Source: Sporocytophaga sp. (GTDB taxonomy: Bacteria; Bacteroidota; Bacteroidia; Cytophagales; Cytophagaceae). Taken from it: DNA of 64,000 nt. The translations under genes and the position numbers were made by a program. The stretch lies in contig JANQAB010000010.1 of the NCBI GenBank assembly GCA_024707265.1, positions 310,001 to 374,000 on the forward strand. The letters run 5' to 3'. Under the pieces are notes generated by a model, which was given only the letters and a program-made list of their open reading frames with translations, searched no databases and was not told the origin of the DNA. This document shows positions 19,857 to 28,676 of this stretch, piece after piece (the first letter of the stretch is position 1; every line of letters begins with the position of its first letter).

Positions 19857-20926
19857 TCAAATCTTCACGGTTACAGGCATCTCCAGAAAGTTTGCAAGTA
19901 TTTTAACCTCATCTTTGATTGCGGCCTCCGTCTTCTTCTTAAATTATCAAAGAGCTGAAAATCCAGGTATACTTTTCCTTTAGAAAGTACTCTTTTCCAC
20001 ATTCCGACAACTTTTCCATCTACTATAACTGTAGGATAAAATAAACCATTTACGGTAACGACTTTTCTGTTGTGTTCAGGATCCAGAAACAGGTCTCTGT
20101 TTTTATATCCTAAGATGTATTCATCGAAGGCAGGAAGCAGATATACTTTATCAGGTGAAGGCTTTTTCTTTAGACTGCCATAGTACCAATAGTCGGATTG
20201 GTTTAAAGTCTCTTTAGTCATCCCGGATCGTATGGATTCCAAAGCATCTTTTGCATCTGCATTCGATAATCCTGACCAGTTTATAAAATCATCAAATGTT
20301 GCAGGCCCATGACTTTGAAAGTACCTTTTTGCCAATTCATGTAAAGCATCTTTACGTTCAAGAATTAGGGCATCAGGCGCCCAGGTATCAAGTACTGTAA
20401 AGCTAACCTCTTTACCTATTATAGGTCCCTGGCATATAATCTTTTGAAGGGATGCGCGATTGAGGAGATATACACCTCTGTTTTCAGCAGGAGAAATTTT
20501 ATGTCCTTTAAGTAAAGAATAAATCTCCTGTCTTGTCAGGTATTTGCCATCCAGCTCTTTTGAAAAGATTTTAAAGGCTTTTAAAAATGTTTTTTCATCC
20601 ATACCTACACTTTGATATTGTTTTTGCATTCGATTGATAACAGCAGGACAAGCCAGGCCAAGTATCCATTTGATATCTTTGGAAGAAACAATATGCAAAG
20701 TTCCTCTCAATGCAGAAGTTCTTATAATTGATCCATCATTGATGCAATTCAGGATAGTTGATTCTGAAGAGTTTTGTAGTCGTATACCGATTGCCCATTT
20801 AGAGGCCTGAAAGTCCTGAGACTGAATAACCCCAGACCTCCGCACTACTTCCTCACAAGATTTTTTACTGGTATCTACCAATCCATGATGAATCAATCTA
20901 CAGTTTAAAATTTCCGATGGGGTCAT
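19857..20926 (-). CDS. Winged-helix DNA-binding protein (YcaQ/AlkZ-like), frameshifted near its C-terminus
   Basis: The ATG at 20926 gives a winged-helix (HTH_42-like) protein with features of the AlkZ/YcaQ DNA glycosylase group: QSQDFQASKWAIGIRLQ, RGTLHIVSSKDIKWIL, HGPATFDDFINWSGLS and DKVYLLPAFDEYILGYKNRD. These enzymes act on DNA interstrand crosslinks or alkylated bases. As sequenced, the end is an arginine-rich tail (NLRRRRRPQSK) stopping at 19871. Adding one base near 19940 would give KKTEAAIKDEVKILANFLEM and a stop at 19857, a much more family-like ending, for 356 residues. This differs from the other breaks in the window, which have a surplus base. Confidence 0.75.
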
Positions 20927-21006
20927 GTCTTAAATTTTTTAAGCAATCTTTTCAATACAAATTAAAGACGAAAGACTGACAACAGTGTGTCAGTAGGAAA
21001 TAAAAA

Positions 21007-21040
21007 AGCACCAGATTCATAAAGTGAAGAATCTGATGCT
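21007..21040 (-). terminator. Rho-independent terminator after the Smr gene
   Basis: AGCACCAGATTC and GAATCTGATGCT form a 12-bp stem (one G-U pair in RNA) with a 10-base loop, followed by six T on the minus strand. Confidence 0.85.
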
Positions 21041-21065
21041 ATCTTGTTTATGGAGTATTTTTCCG

Positions 21066-21536
21066 TTAAGCTTTAAATTTAACAAGTGTCACGTGGTCTC
21101 CTCCTTTCTCACGGACTTCATCTGTTGCACTTTCTACTTCTTTATATTTTCTCAGGAAAGACCTTACAGTATCTTTTAATACACCACTTCCTCTCCCATG
21201 TACAATTCTGGCTTCCGGTAAACCCAGCAGAAGGGCATCATCAACCCAGGTGGTTAATAAAGTAATGACATCTTCTTTAGCTTTGCCTCTGACATCAAGT
21301 TCAAACTGAAAGTGCAGTAATTTCTCTTTGGTGTCAATTTTAACATTTCCGGAATCATGTGATACAGGTATGAAGGTTTCCTGCGGAGGCTGAGAAAAGG
21401 TGACTTTATTTTTTTTAACAGTCATTTTCATGATGCCCATAGCAACTTCAAGGTCGTTGCCTTTAACGGAAAGAACTTCAACTACAGTATCCTGACCATT
21501 GATTTTTACGAAGTCTCCTGGTTTTATTTCGCTCAT
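21066..21536 (-). CDS. Stand-alone Smr-domain protein
   Basis: This 156-residue protein resembles the C-terminal end of MutS2. A KOW-like N-terminal part (KPGDFVKINGQDTVVEVLSV) is followed by an Smr domain with LDVRGK and HGRGSGVLKDTVRSFLRKY, the two conserved Smr motifs. Smr domains are nucleases acting on DNA or RNA, including ribosome-collision mRNA cleavage by MutS2. No ATPase portion lies upstream (21537-21794 is non-coding), so it is a stand-alone protein rather than a broken MutS2. It has its own terminator. Confidence 0.85.
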   Translation of the reverse strand: MSEIKPGDFVKINGQDTVVEVLSVKGNDLEVAMGIMKMTVKKNKVTFSQPPQETFIPVSHDSGNVKIDTKEKLLHFQFELDVRGKAKEDVITLLTTWVDDALLLGLPEARIVHGRGSGVLKDTVRSFLRKYKEVESATDEVREKGGDHVTLVKFKA

Positions 21537-21794
21537 AGCTTTAAAAATTCTATTTTTAGAATAATCAAAAATAGAATTTCCCTTTGCAATACCAAGACCT
21601 GAAGCATGATTTTTTGAATTAATCTAGTCCCCTAAAAATATAAATTGCTCTACTTACCAGTAGATGAGAATTTAATTGATTAATTCAAAAATAAATAAAA
21701 TATGGTTCAGTAAAACCATTGAAGAATGAGCTTTGAAATCTCTGATTTACAATATAAAGTTTAAAAAATGACCAGAGGATTTCCCACTTATGAA

Positions 21795-22268
21795 TTAAGC
21801 AGCACCAAGTCTTAATGGCCTAAACGTTTCATAACAATTTCTGATTTTTCTAACAGTACTGTTAAAGAAATGTTTCTGTACGATGTATGTAAGTGCATTA
21901 ACAGTAAAAGAAGAAAACAGGAAATAGTTTGCTCCCATTTTACTCGCTTTACTCTTTTCTTCGTTTGAAAGGTATTCGTTCATAATAACAATGATTACAT
22001 TTTCCTTTTCAAGTTGAGAAGCATTGGCATAATCCTTCAGGAAATCCCAACCATCGACAATTGGTGTATCCATATCAAGCAATACCAATACTTTAGATTC
22101 TTTTAATTTTCTGCCTAAATGTAGATGATCAAGGAACAGGAATGCATGTCCCCCATTGAGAGCAAGTTTAATCTGTTCAGCCATTCCTGAGGATTCAATG
22201 GAAGATTTGATACGGCTGGTGAAGTCGCTGTTTTTGCCTACAATTATTACCTGGTCAATTTTTTGCAT
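21795..22268 (-). CDS. Single-domain receiver-like protein with degenerate active site
   Basis: This 157-residue protein has the CheY-like receiver pattern. The likely phosphoacceptor region VLVLLDMDTPIVDGWDFL aligns with the usual LLDxxMPxxDG. The N-terminal acidic pair is replaced (QVIIVGKNSDF instead of ILLVDDD), and the conserved lysine before Pro is absent (ANYFLFSSFT). No output domain follows. It may be a phosphorylation-independent receiver or adaptor. It is monocistronic, with a 340-base upstream gap that contains only the terminator of the next gene. Confidence 0.7.
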   Translation of the reverse strand: MQKIDQVIIVGKNSDFTSRIKSSIESSGMAEQIKLALNGGHAFLFLDHLHLGRKLKESKVLVLLDMDTPIVDGWDFLKDYANASQLEKENVIIVIMNEYLSNEEKSKASKMGANYFLFSSFTVNALTYIVQKHFFNSTVRKIRNCYETFRPLRLGAA

Positions 22269-22554
22269 AACGGTATAGGTAAGGTTTTCAATGTATTTTT
22301 ACGAAATAAACTAAAGTATAGTTACATAGGGGAATTCGATAAAGACGTAAAATTAATGGATAAGACTTATATTTAACAAGTTTTAATTTGATTTTAATGA
22401 GGAATAAATATAACTTAAACAAGAATCTTAACTAGCAATCCTGCTTTTATTCAATTTTATCGAGGTAAGGTAAACTATTTATAGAAAAAATACAACTGAA
22501 GTTCAAGTCGTTACAATAAAATCTGATATATTTTTTTTGTCGAAATCCCAAAAA

Positions 22555-22582
22555 AATACCTGAAAGGAAACTTTCAGGTATT
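22555..22582 (-). terminator. Rho-independent terminator after the TPR gene
   Basis: AATACCTGAAAG-GAAA-CTTTCAGGTATT is a perfect 12-bp stem followed by a T-run on the minus strand, 27 bases past the TPR stop. The remainder of the 22269-22608 gap holds no recognisable feature. Confidence 0.9.
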
Positions 22583-22608
22583 TATTACTGAGGATGTAAA
22601 TTATATCG

Positions 22609-23712
22609 TTATTTCTTAATAGCTTTATTTAATTCTTTAATTAACACATCAAGTTGTTGCTTGTCGCTTGGCTCTTCCGCTTTTGCCATTGCTTTTTGTG
22701 CATGATCCAATGATTTCTTGAATAACTCATCAATTTCAGCTTCAAGCGCTTTTCCTTCTTTCTGATAGGCACCTACACTTAGCGTTCCTAGTTTCTGATG
22801 TTTTTCCTTTCCAGTATTATAGTAGATAACAGCAGTGTTAAAATTGGCAATCAGATCACTCGGATCAATGGCTAATACCTTTCCATAAGTCTCCAAAGCT
22901 TTATCAGTATCATTTTTGCCATACAATACTGCAAGCTGATTTAGAAGATTTATATCATTTGGTTTATTCTTAATCAGATTTTCAATTGAAGCTACCGCTT
23001 CTGAGTCTTTACCTGTTTGCAAATAAAGATTTTTTTGAAGCTCCAAAAGTGTTTTATTGTTTGGGAAATCCACCAATCCTTTTTTAACCGTTGCAAGGGC
23101 CTTTTCCGGACTTTTTTCTATTTCATTTTCGATTGTTATCTGATAATAATATAGAATGGGGCTTTTGTAGTTCAGAGCATTTAGTTTTACTACACTGTTT
23201 TTGATGACATTCATGTCGTGAACTTGTTCAGCTGCGTAAATGGCATTGATATAAGCGAGCGTGTCTGCAGGCTTGATTTTTTGGGCAGTTTCAAAACTTG
23301 AGATAGCCTGTTTATAGTTACTGGCCTCATATTCTGAAAATCCTTTATTTATAAACAAGCCCCAGATTTCCTGAAGTTTTGCTGAAGACATTTTAGAATA
23401 TTCACCTTTAGATGGATCCAATTCTAATGCTTTGCTGTATGATTCATAAGAAGTCTGAAGCGCTTCCGGTGCAGAAGCCTTGACTTCGGCCTTCTGATTC
23501 ATTGCAATGTCCTGATATATTAACCCTTTGTAATACCAGGTTTTTGCATTGGCTTTTGTTTTTTCGTGTTGACTGGCTCCGTCAATTTCCTGTTTTGCTT
23601 TTATCAAATCCCCATCTTTATGATAAAGGATTGCATTAGTAACAGCAGAGTTCTGGGCAACTCCAATCAGACAACATCCACTTAATATTACACTCAATAG
23701 GGTTCTTTTCAT
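22609..23712 (-). CDS. Secreted tetratricopeptide-repeat protein
   Basis: This 367-residue protein has a signal peptide (MKRTLLSVILSGCCLIGVAQ) and several TPR units, for example AKTWYYKGLIYQDIAMNQKA, YKQAISSFETAQKIKPADTL and ALETYGKVLAIDPSDLIANF. Such proteins act as periplasmic scaffolds. TPR genes downstream of gyrA are common in Bacteroidota. Here a strong terminator lies between the two, so co-transcription would require read-through. The binding partner is unknown. Confidence 0.85.
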   Translation of the reverse strand: MKRTLLSVILSGCCLIGVAQNSAVTNAILYHKDGDLIKAKQEIDGASQHEKTKANAKTWYYKGLIYQDIAMNQKAEVKASAPEALQTSYESYSKALELDPSKGEYSKMSSAKLQEIWGLFINKGFSEYEASNYKQAISSFETAQKIKPADTLAYINAIYAAEQVHDMNVIKNSVVKLNALNYKSPILYYYQITIENEIEKSPEKALATVKKGLVDFPNNKTLLELQKNLYLQTGKDSEAVASIENLIKNKPNDINLLNQLAVLYGKNDTDKALETYGKVLAIDPSDLIANFNTAVIYYNTGKEKHQKLGTLSVGAYQKEGKALEAEIDELFKKSLDHAQKAMAKAEEPSDKQQLDVLIKELNKAIKK

Positions 23713-23772
23713 AGCTAAACCAATTCTTTAGATTTATTTAGGTAAAAAACTGTTTATGTTGGACTTATAAAA

Positions 23773-23799
23773 AAATGCCGGAATATATTTCCGGCATTT
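23773..23799 (-). terminator. Rho-independent terminator after gyrA
   Basis: ATGCCGGAA and TTCCGGCAT pair in a stem just beyond the gyrA stop, followed by T-rich sequence on the minus strand. It separates gyrA from the TPR gene. Confidence 0.88.
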
Positions 23800-23803
23800 G
23801 TCA

Positions 23804-26405
23804 TTATTCATTATCGGTGTCATCGTCCTCCTCTTCTTCAGCCTCAGACTCTTCTGGAGCATCAGTAGTTGGAAGTTCAGAATCTACATCCGGAAGTTCA
23901 GTTTCGATATCCAGAATTTCAGATACGGCGGTATCTGCCGTTTCTTGCAATATCTCACCTGTACCCAGATTTTCAATTTTAGCTACAGAAGCTATTTCAT
24001 CAGTTTCACTTAGTTTTATTAGACGAACTCCTTGAGTAGCTCTACCTACAATTCTAAGTGCAGCAACTGGCATTCTTATTATAATTCCGGATTTATTGAT
24101 GATCATGAGTTCATCTTTATCCGAAACGTCCATTATTGCTACTAATTTTCCTGTTTTTTCAGTAATGTTTAGAGTTTTAACTCCTTTTCCTCCCCTGTTG
24201 GTAACTCTGTAGTCATCGATATCAGAACGTTTTCCATACCCTTTTTTCTGATACGACAAGAAGGTTATTATCAGAACAACTCAGACAAACCATACCAATT
24301 ACTTTGTCTTCATCATCTGCTAGTGTAACCCCTCTCACTCCAGCTGCATTTCTACCCATAGGACGAACGTGTTCTTCATTAAATCTGATAGCTCTACCAG
24401 ATTTAAGGGCTATCACAATTTCATTATTACCGTTGGTGAGCCTTACATTTAAAAGTTTATCCCCTTCATTTATTGTAATAGCCTGGATACCATTGGATCT
24501 TGGACGAGAGAATGCTTCAAGTGACGTTTTCTTTATGGTACCGTTTTCTGTAACCAATATGATGAAGTTATTATTAATATAATCCACGTCAACCAACGTT
24601 TTTATATTAATAATAGCTCGTACCTTATCTTCTTTCTCTACATTGATAAGATTTTGAATTGGTCTACCTTTGGAAATTTTACTTCCTTCCGGGATTCCAT
24701 AAACTTTTTGCCAAAAGACTTTACCTGAATCAGTGAAAATCAGAAGGTAATTATGCATCGTTGCAATGAAAAGATGTTCTGTAAAGTCATCTTCTTTTGA
24801 AACAGCTCCTCTTGATCCGACTCCTCCCCTGGCCTGAGAACGATATTCTGTTAATGGTGTACGTTTGATATATCCTTCATGTGATATGGTAATAACCATT
24901 TCATCATCAGCGATAATATCTTCTATGTCAATATCATCAGCAGAGTGTACGATTTGAGTTCTTCTTTCATCACCATAACGCTCTTTCATTTCAAGAGACT
25001 CATCTTTGATGATTTTCATTCTGAGTTCCTGGCTATCAAGAATTTCATTTAATCTTGCGATCAATGCCATTACCTCTTCATACTCCTTCACGATTTTATC
25101 GCGCTCCATGCCAGTCAGACGCTGAAGCCTTAATTCAAGGACCGCCTTTGCCTGAATTTCCGACATGCCGAAATTCTCGATCAAGCCTTTTTTCGCCTCC
25201 TCCGGATCTCTGGAATTTCTGATTAGTTTAATGACTTCATCCAGGTGATCCAATGCAATCAGATATCCTTGAAGGATATGTGCACGCTTTTCTGCTTCTT
25301 CCAGCTCAAACTTTGTCCTTCTGACAATTACTTCATGACGATGATCCACAAAATGTCTGATCATATCTTTCAGATTCACCGTCATTGGCCTGCCATTGAC
25401 AAGCGCAACATTGTTTACCCCGAAAGATGACTGAAGCTGAGTGTATTTATACAGGTTATTTAAAACGATGCTTGGAATTGCATCTTTTTTCAATTCATAT
25501 ACAATGCGAAGGCCATCTCTATCCGATTCATCTCTAATGTCTGAAATTCCCTCAATTTTCTTTTCATTGATTAGTTGCGCCGTTTTTTCCACCATTGAGG
25601 CCTTGTTGACCATATATGGAATATCGTGGACAACAATCATATCCCTTCCTGTGGGAGTATTTTCGAAAGTGGCATTTGCCCGAACGACAACTCTTCCACG
25701 ACCAGTTTCAAACGCCGATTTTACCCCTTGATAACCGTAAATGGTTCCTCCCGTTGGAAAATCCGGAGCTTTTACAAACTCCATCAACTCCTCAATAGTG
25801 ATGTCATTATTGTCAATATAAGCACAAACACCATCAACAACTTCACGCAGATTATGCGGCGCCATATTGGTAGCCATTCCTACAGCAATACCAGAAGTAC
25901 CGTTGATCAATAAATTGGGTACTTTTGAGGGAAGAACAGTTGGCTCTTCAAGAGAGTCGTCAAAGTTGGGCTGGAAATCTACAGTATTCTTATTTATATC
26001 AGAAAGCATTTCTTCAGCGATTCTCTTGAATCTAGCCTCTGTATACCTCATGGCAGCTGGAGAATCTCCGTCTATAGATCCGAAGTTTCCTTGTCCATCG
26101 ACCATCATATATCTTAATGACCATGGTTGAGCCATACGAACCATGGAATCATAAACCGATGCGTCACCGTGAGGGTGGAATTTACCAAGGACCTCACCAA
26201 CAATTCTCGCCGATTTTTTGTAAGGTTTGTTCCAGTTAACACCTAGTTCAGACATTCCGAAAAGCACCCTTCTGTGTACGGGTTTTAATCCGTCTCTTAC
26301 GTCTGGTAATGCCCTTGAAATGATAACTGACATCGAATAATCGATGTAAGCTCCCCTCATTTCATCTTCAATGTTAATAGGAATAATGTTTTCGCCTTCC
26401 GCCAT
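23804..26405 (-). CDS. gyrA: DNA gyrase subunit A, frameshifted as sequenced
   Basis: This is the breakage-reunion subunit of DNA gyrase. The ATG at 26405 opens MAEGENIIPINIEDEMRGAY; the catalytic tyrosine is Tyr121 in AAMRYTE. The quinolone region reads HPHGDASVYD, with Ala at the position of E. coli Ser83. A GyrA-box-like QARGGVG starts the C-terminal propeller, and the protein ends in a long acidic tail. The frame breaks at a run of six A (plus-strand T at 24242..24247): VSEK-RVWKTF-stop instead of VSEK-GYGKRSDIDDYRV. One A fewer gives 866 intact residues. A truncated GyrA lacking part of the propeller is unlikely in a living cell, so a base-count error is favoured. Confidence 0.96.
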
Positions 26406-26786
26406 AGATATTATAAATGGAAATTAGGATTTTTTAATGTAGCAAGATAAGTATTTTTAGTGAATGGCCACAATTTGGCATCCTAAATTTGGCTTTTATT
26501 TATACACATTCAGGCCTTAAAACATCTCTTTTGAAAATAATGAAACGAATATACAATCAGAACTTTAAGTAAATGAATGCTACTCCTTGTATATTAACAA
26601 TATAACACTTGCATATTGTCATTAGCATCAAGTTATTCATTACAGAGGGTAAATGAAGGAGATACTCCGAAGATGGAACAAATATGTTTGGGTTTGTGCT
26701 TTTTAATATAAGTAATGAGAATTAATCTGGAATTTCTCAATGGCAGAATTTTTCCAGGTTAAAGTTAAAAGGCAAAATAGAATTAT

Positions 26787-27425
26787 ATGGAGGCATTGAT
26801 TGACCAGGGAAAGCATTTATATGATCCATCCATAGAGGAGGTTAGACTGGTAGATGTACCTGATTTTAATTATTTCACACTATACGGAGAAGGTCCGGCT
26901 CAGTTTGACATGCATTTTTTGCAGGCAGCTTTAACCCTTTTCAAAGTCGATGAATATGCTAAAAAAATTCTGTCTGCCGAAACTCCAATGATCAACATAT
27001 GTACGAATGGGATCACTCCTATTGAAGTATTGTGGTGGAAAGATGACCAGCCGTTTGATTTTAACATGGATACCAAATGGAAGTGGGCAATCATGATCAA
27101 TGAGCCAGCCTTAATTAATGAAGAAGTTTTGAACATTTCACAGCAAATGGTTTTGGCAGAAAATCCTGATTGGTCTTTAACCCAGTCAATTACTTTAAAT
27201 CACTTCTCTGAAGGTTTGAGTTTACAAACTTCATTTAAAGGTGACAGAACTGAAGGAAAGAAATCACTGGAAAAGGTTCGTGCCTTTGCCAAAAGTAAGA
27301 ATCTGGAATTCATTGGAAAATATCATGAAATATATTTTGAAAACCCGGAAGACTTAAGGTCCAATCAATTAGTTACAATTTTAAGATTTCCTGTATCAGA
27401 AATTAAAATATCTCAAATAATATAA
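26787..27425 (+). CDS. GyrI-like small-molecule-binding domain protein
   Basis: This 212-residue cytoplasmic protein begins MEALIDQGKHLYDPSIEEVR. It carries the pattern of the GyrI-like/SOUL-fold ligand-binding superfamily (VDVPDFNYFTLYGEGPAQFD; later DTKWKWAIMINEP), without a DNA-binding domain. It is transcribed divergently from gyrA across a 381-base gap and is followed after 5 bases by a small coiled-coil gene. The superfamily name comes from the E. coli gyrase inhibitor, but most members bind drugs or metabolites, so gyrase inhibition should not be assumed. Between gyrA and this gene I see no other element. Confidence 0.7.
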   Translation: MEALIDQGKHLYDPSIEEVRLVDVPDFNYFTLYGEGPAQFDMHFLQAALTLFKVDEYAKKILSAETPMINICTNGITPIEVLWWKDDQPFDFNMDTKWKWAIMINEPALINEEVLNISQQMVLAENPDWSLTQSITLNHFSEGLSLQTSFKGDRTEGKKSLEKVRAFAKSKNLEFIGKYHEIYFENPEDLRSNQLVTILRFPVSEIKISQII

Positions 27426-27430
27426 TACCT

Positions 27431-27847
27431 ATGACACAATTACTGGAATCCCCCAAAACCTCTTACCTTCTTGAAGGAAGCCTTGAGGTTCTGCATCAGC
27501 AAACCAGAGAATGGCTGAGTGAAATGGACTTGTGGAAGGATGAGATTCATTTTTTTAAAAATCTGATCAATAAACAGCTTCTGAAAGTAAAAACTGAAGA
27601 CGACAAGGAGGAGCTGAGAGATTATGAAAAAATTCTAAGTAAAATGCACAATGATTGGCTCGAGCACCTTTATATGCAAACGCAGGCCCACGAGATGTAC
27701 CTGGCAGGGATAATGCAAAACAGGCCTAAAGATTATGACGAAGTATACAGAGAAAGACATAAAGACCTGATAGAAAAGGTGGATGGCTTTCATAAAGAAA
27801 TGAAAAGCATTAAAAGCGAACTATTTGAATTCATAGAAAAGCTTTAA
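27431..27847 (+). CDS. Helical hypothetical protein, 138 aa
   Basis: This protein is almost wholly predicted helix, rich in Glu, Lys and Leu, with heptad-like stretches (DDKEELRDYEKILSKMHNDW; DLIEKVDGFHKEMKSIKSEL). There is no signal peptide. The gene starts 5 bases after the GyrI-like gene, so the pair is probably an operon ending at the 27901 terminator. I do not recognise a named family. Confidence 0.65.
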   Translation: MTQLLESPKTSYLLEGSLEVLHQQTREWLSEMDLWKDEIHFFKNLINKQLLKVKTEDDKEELRDYEKILSKMHNDWLEHLYMQTQAHEMYLAGIMQNRPKDYDEVYRERHKDLIEKVDGFHKEMKSIKSELFEFIEKL

Positions 27848-27900
27848 ATTCAAAGTTGAATATCAATAATATTAGTAGTGGTTAGAAAACAATTTGCCTG

Positions 27901-27946
27901 ATCCTCAGTTTGGAGTGCCTTAGCCGAACTGAGGATACTATTTTTT
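27901..27946 (+). terminator. Rho-independent terminator of the GyrI-like operon
   Basis: ATCCTCAGTT and AACTGAGGAT form a perfect 10-bp stem, followed by ACTA and TTTTTT on the plus strand. Confidence 0.9.
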
Positions 27947-27982
27947 AATAAAATCATCGGCTGATTTATTTTTGTTAAACTA

Positions 27983-28014
27983 TTTGGAACAAAAATTCCA
28001 TTAGCATATATTTG
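27983..28014 (+). promoter_or_regulatory. Bacteroidota-type promoter for the riboswitch transcript
   Basis: TTTG at 27983..27986 and TATATTTG at 28007..28014 match the Bacteroidota -33 TTTG and -7 TAnnTTTG elements, with a 20-base spacer. Transcription would begin near 28021, about 20 bases before the riboswitch. Confidence 0.7.
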
Positions 28015-28042
28015 TATTGCGATCACCTACCGTGTGTAGTTG

Positions 28043-28149
28043 ATTTATAAAGAAGAAGGGAGAGAATAGGCTCTGAGAACTTCTAGCAACCTGCCACCAA
28101 AAATGTAAGGTGCTAAATCCTAGTTTCGATTTTCGGAACAAATATAAAT
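28043..28149 (+). ncRNA. SAM-I (S-box) riboswitch, first copy
   Basis: The core matches S-box RNAs such as Bacillus yitJ: GCAACC at 28086..28091 and AAGGTGCTAAATCC at 28107..28120. P1 is ATTTATA (28043..28049) with TATAAAT (28143..28149). P2 is AGAAG with CTTCT, enclosing a GAG/CTC inner stem, and P3 pairs ACCT with AGGT. P1 closes only 8 bases before the ATG of the next small ORF, which suggests translational control, since no terminator stem is evident. SAM binding would reduce expression of what follows. Confidence 0.85.
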
Positions 28150-28157
28150 TGACACTT

Positions 28158-28286
28158 ATGAATACAGCCCAATTTAAAGATTTAAAAGAAAAAGTAACTC
28201 AAGGACAAGGTTCTTCGGTAAACTTTCGTTTTGCCATTACGTTAAATGCATATAACAACAATAATAGTTGTTGTTGTAAGCTTTAG
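28158..28286 (+). CDS. 42-aa riboswitch-controlled peptide ending in three cysteines
   Basis: An ATG 8 bases after the SAM-I aptamer opens a 42-residue frame, MNTAQFKDLKEKVTQGQG onward, ending NNNNSCCCKL and a TAG. There is no signal peptide. A run of Cys codons just before the stop is what cysteine-sensing leader peptides look like: ribosomes stall when charged tRNA-Cys is scarce. Alternatively it could be a small metal-binding or modified peptide. No sulfur-metabolism gene lies directly downstream, only the 78-residue ORF and an HPP protein. The coding nature is inferred from position, clean frame and composition. Confidence 0.6.
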   Translation: MNTAQFKDLKEKVTQGQGSSVNFRFAITLNAYNNNNSCCCKL

Positions 28287-28357
28287 TAGTTGGCTTTGGC
28301 TAATTTCCTGTAGTAACAGGTTTAAATTAATCCTTTAACATTTTAACCCTTAATGCC

Positions 28358-28594
28358 ATGACAAAAACTATTTCTATTACTTTTAAGACGTTGGCACTCA
28401 CAGCTGGAATTTCTAATTCTCAAAATAACGAAGTTTGCAATCCTGTCTACTCAGTTAATCTGTATCATTTTAAGGAAACACCCGGATTGACTTACGAAAC
28501 ATATCTGACTATTTCAGAAATGGTAAATTATAAATGTGACCAGGCTGTGGCTGGTCAATCCCCGCTAAAACAATGTACCTGGAATCTGAATTAA
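28358..28594 (+). CDS. Hypothetical small protein, 78 aa
   Basis: This ORF starts MTKTISITFKTLALTAGISN and contains three cysteines (EVCNPV, YKCDQ, KQCTW). The N-terminus is weakly hydrophobic but is not a convincing signal peptide. It follows the tri-cysteine ORF by 71 bases and ends just before a strong terminator, so it is probably part of the SAM-riboswitch transcript. I recognise no family. Confidence 0.5.
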   Translation: MTKTISITFKTLALTAGISNSQNNEVCNPVYSVNLYHFKETPGLTYETYLTISEMVNYKCDQAVAGQSPLKQCTWNLN

Positions 28595-28616
28595 TTCCCG
28601 GTTTTTAGATAAATTT

Positions 28617-28657
28617 GGGGGCTGCTTCATATTCAATTGAAGCAGCCCTTCGTTTTT
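28617..28657 (+). terminator. Rho-independent terminator of the riboswitch transcript
   Basis: GGGCTGCTTC and GAAGCAGCCC form a perfect 10-bp stem followed by TTCG and TTTTT. It isolates the riboswitch unit from the HPP gene. Confidence 0.92.
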
Positions 28658-28676
28658 AATTTCTGTTTACCCAAAA

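Noticed and set aside
23804..26405. Interpretation of gyrA as a pseudogene or split gene
   Set aside because: Gyrase A is normally essential, the frame is restored by one base in a six-base homopolymer, and the same error class recurs in nine other genes.
28158..28286. RiPP precursor reading of the tri-cysteine ORF
   Set aside because: No modification enzyme, protease or transporter gene is adjacent; leader-peptide interpretation fits the riboswitch better.
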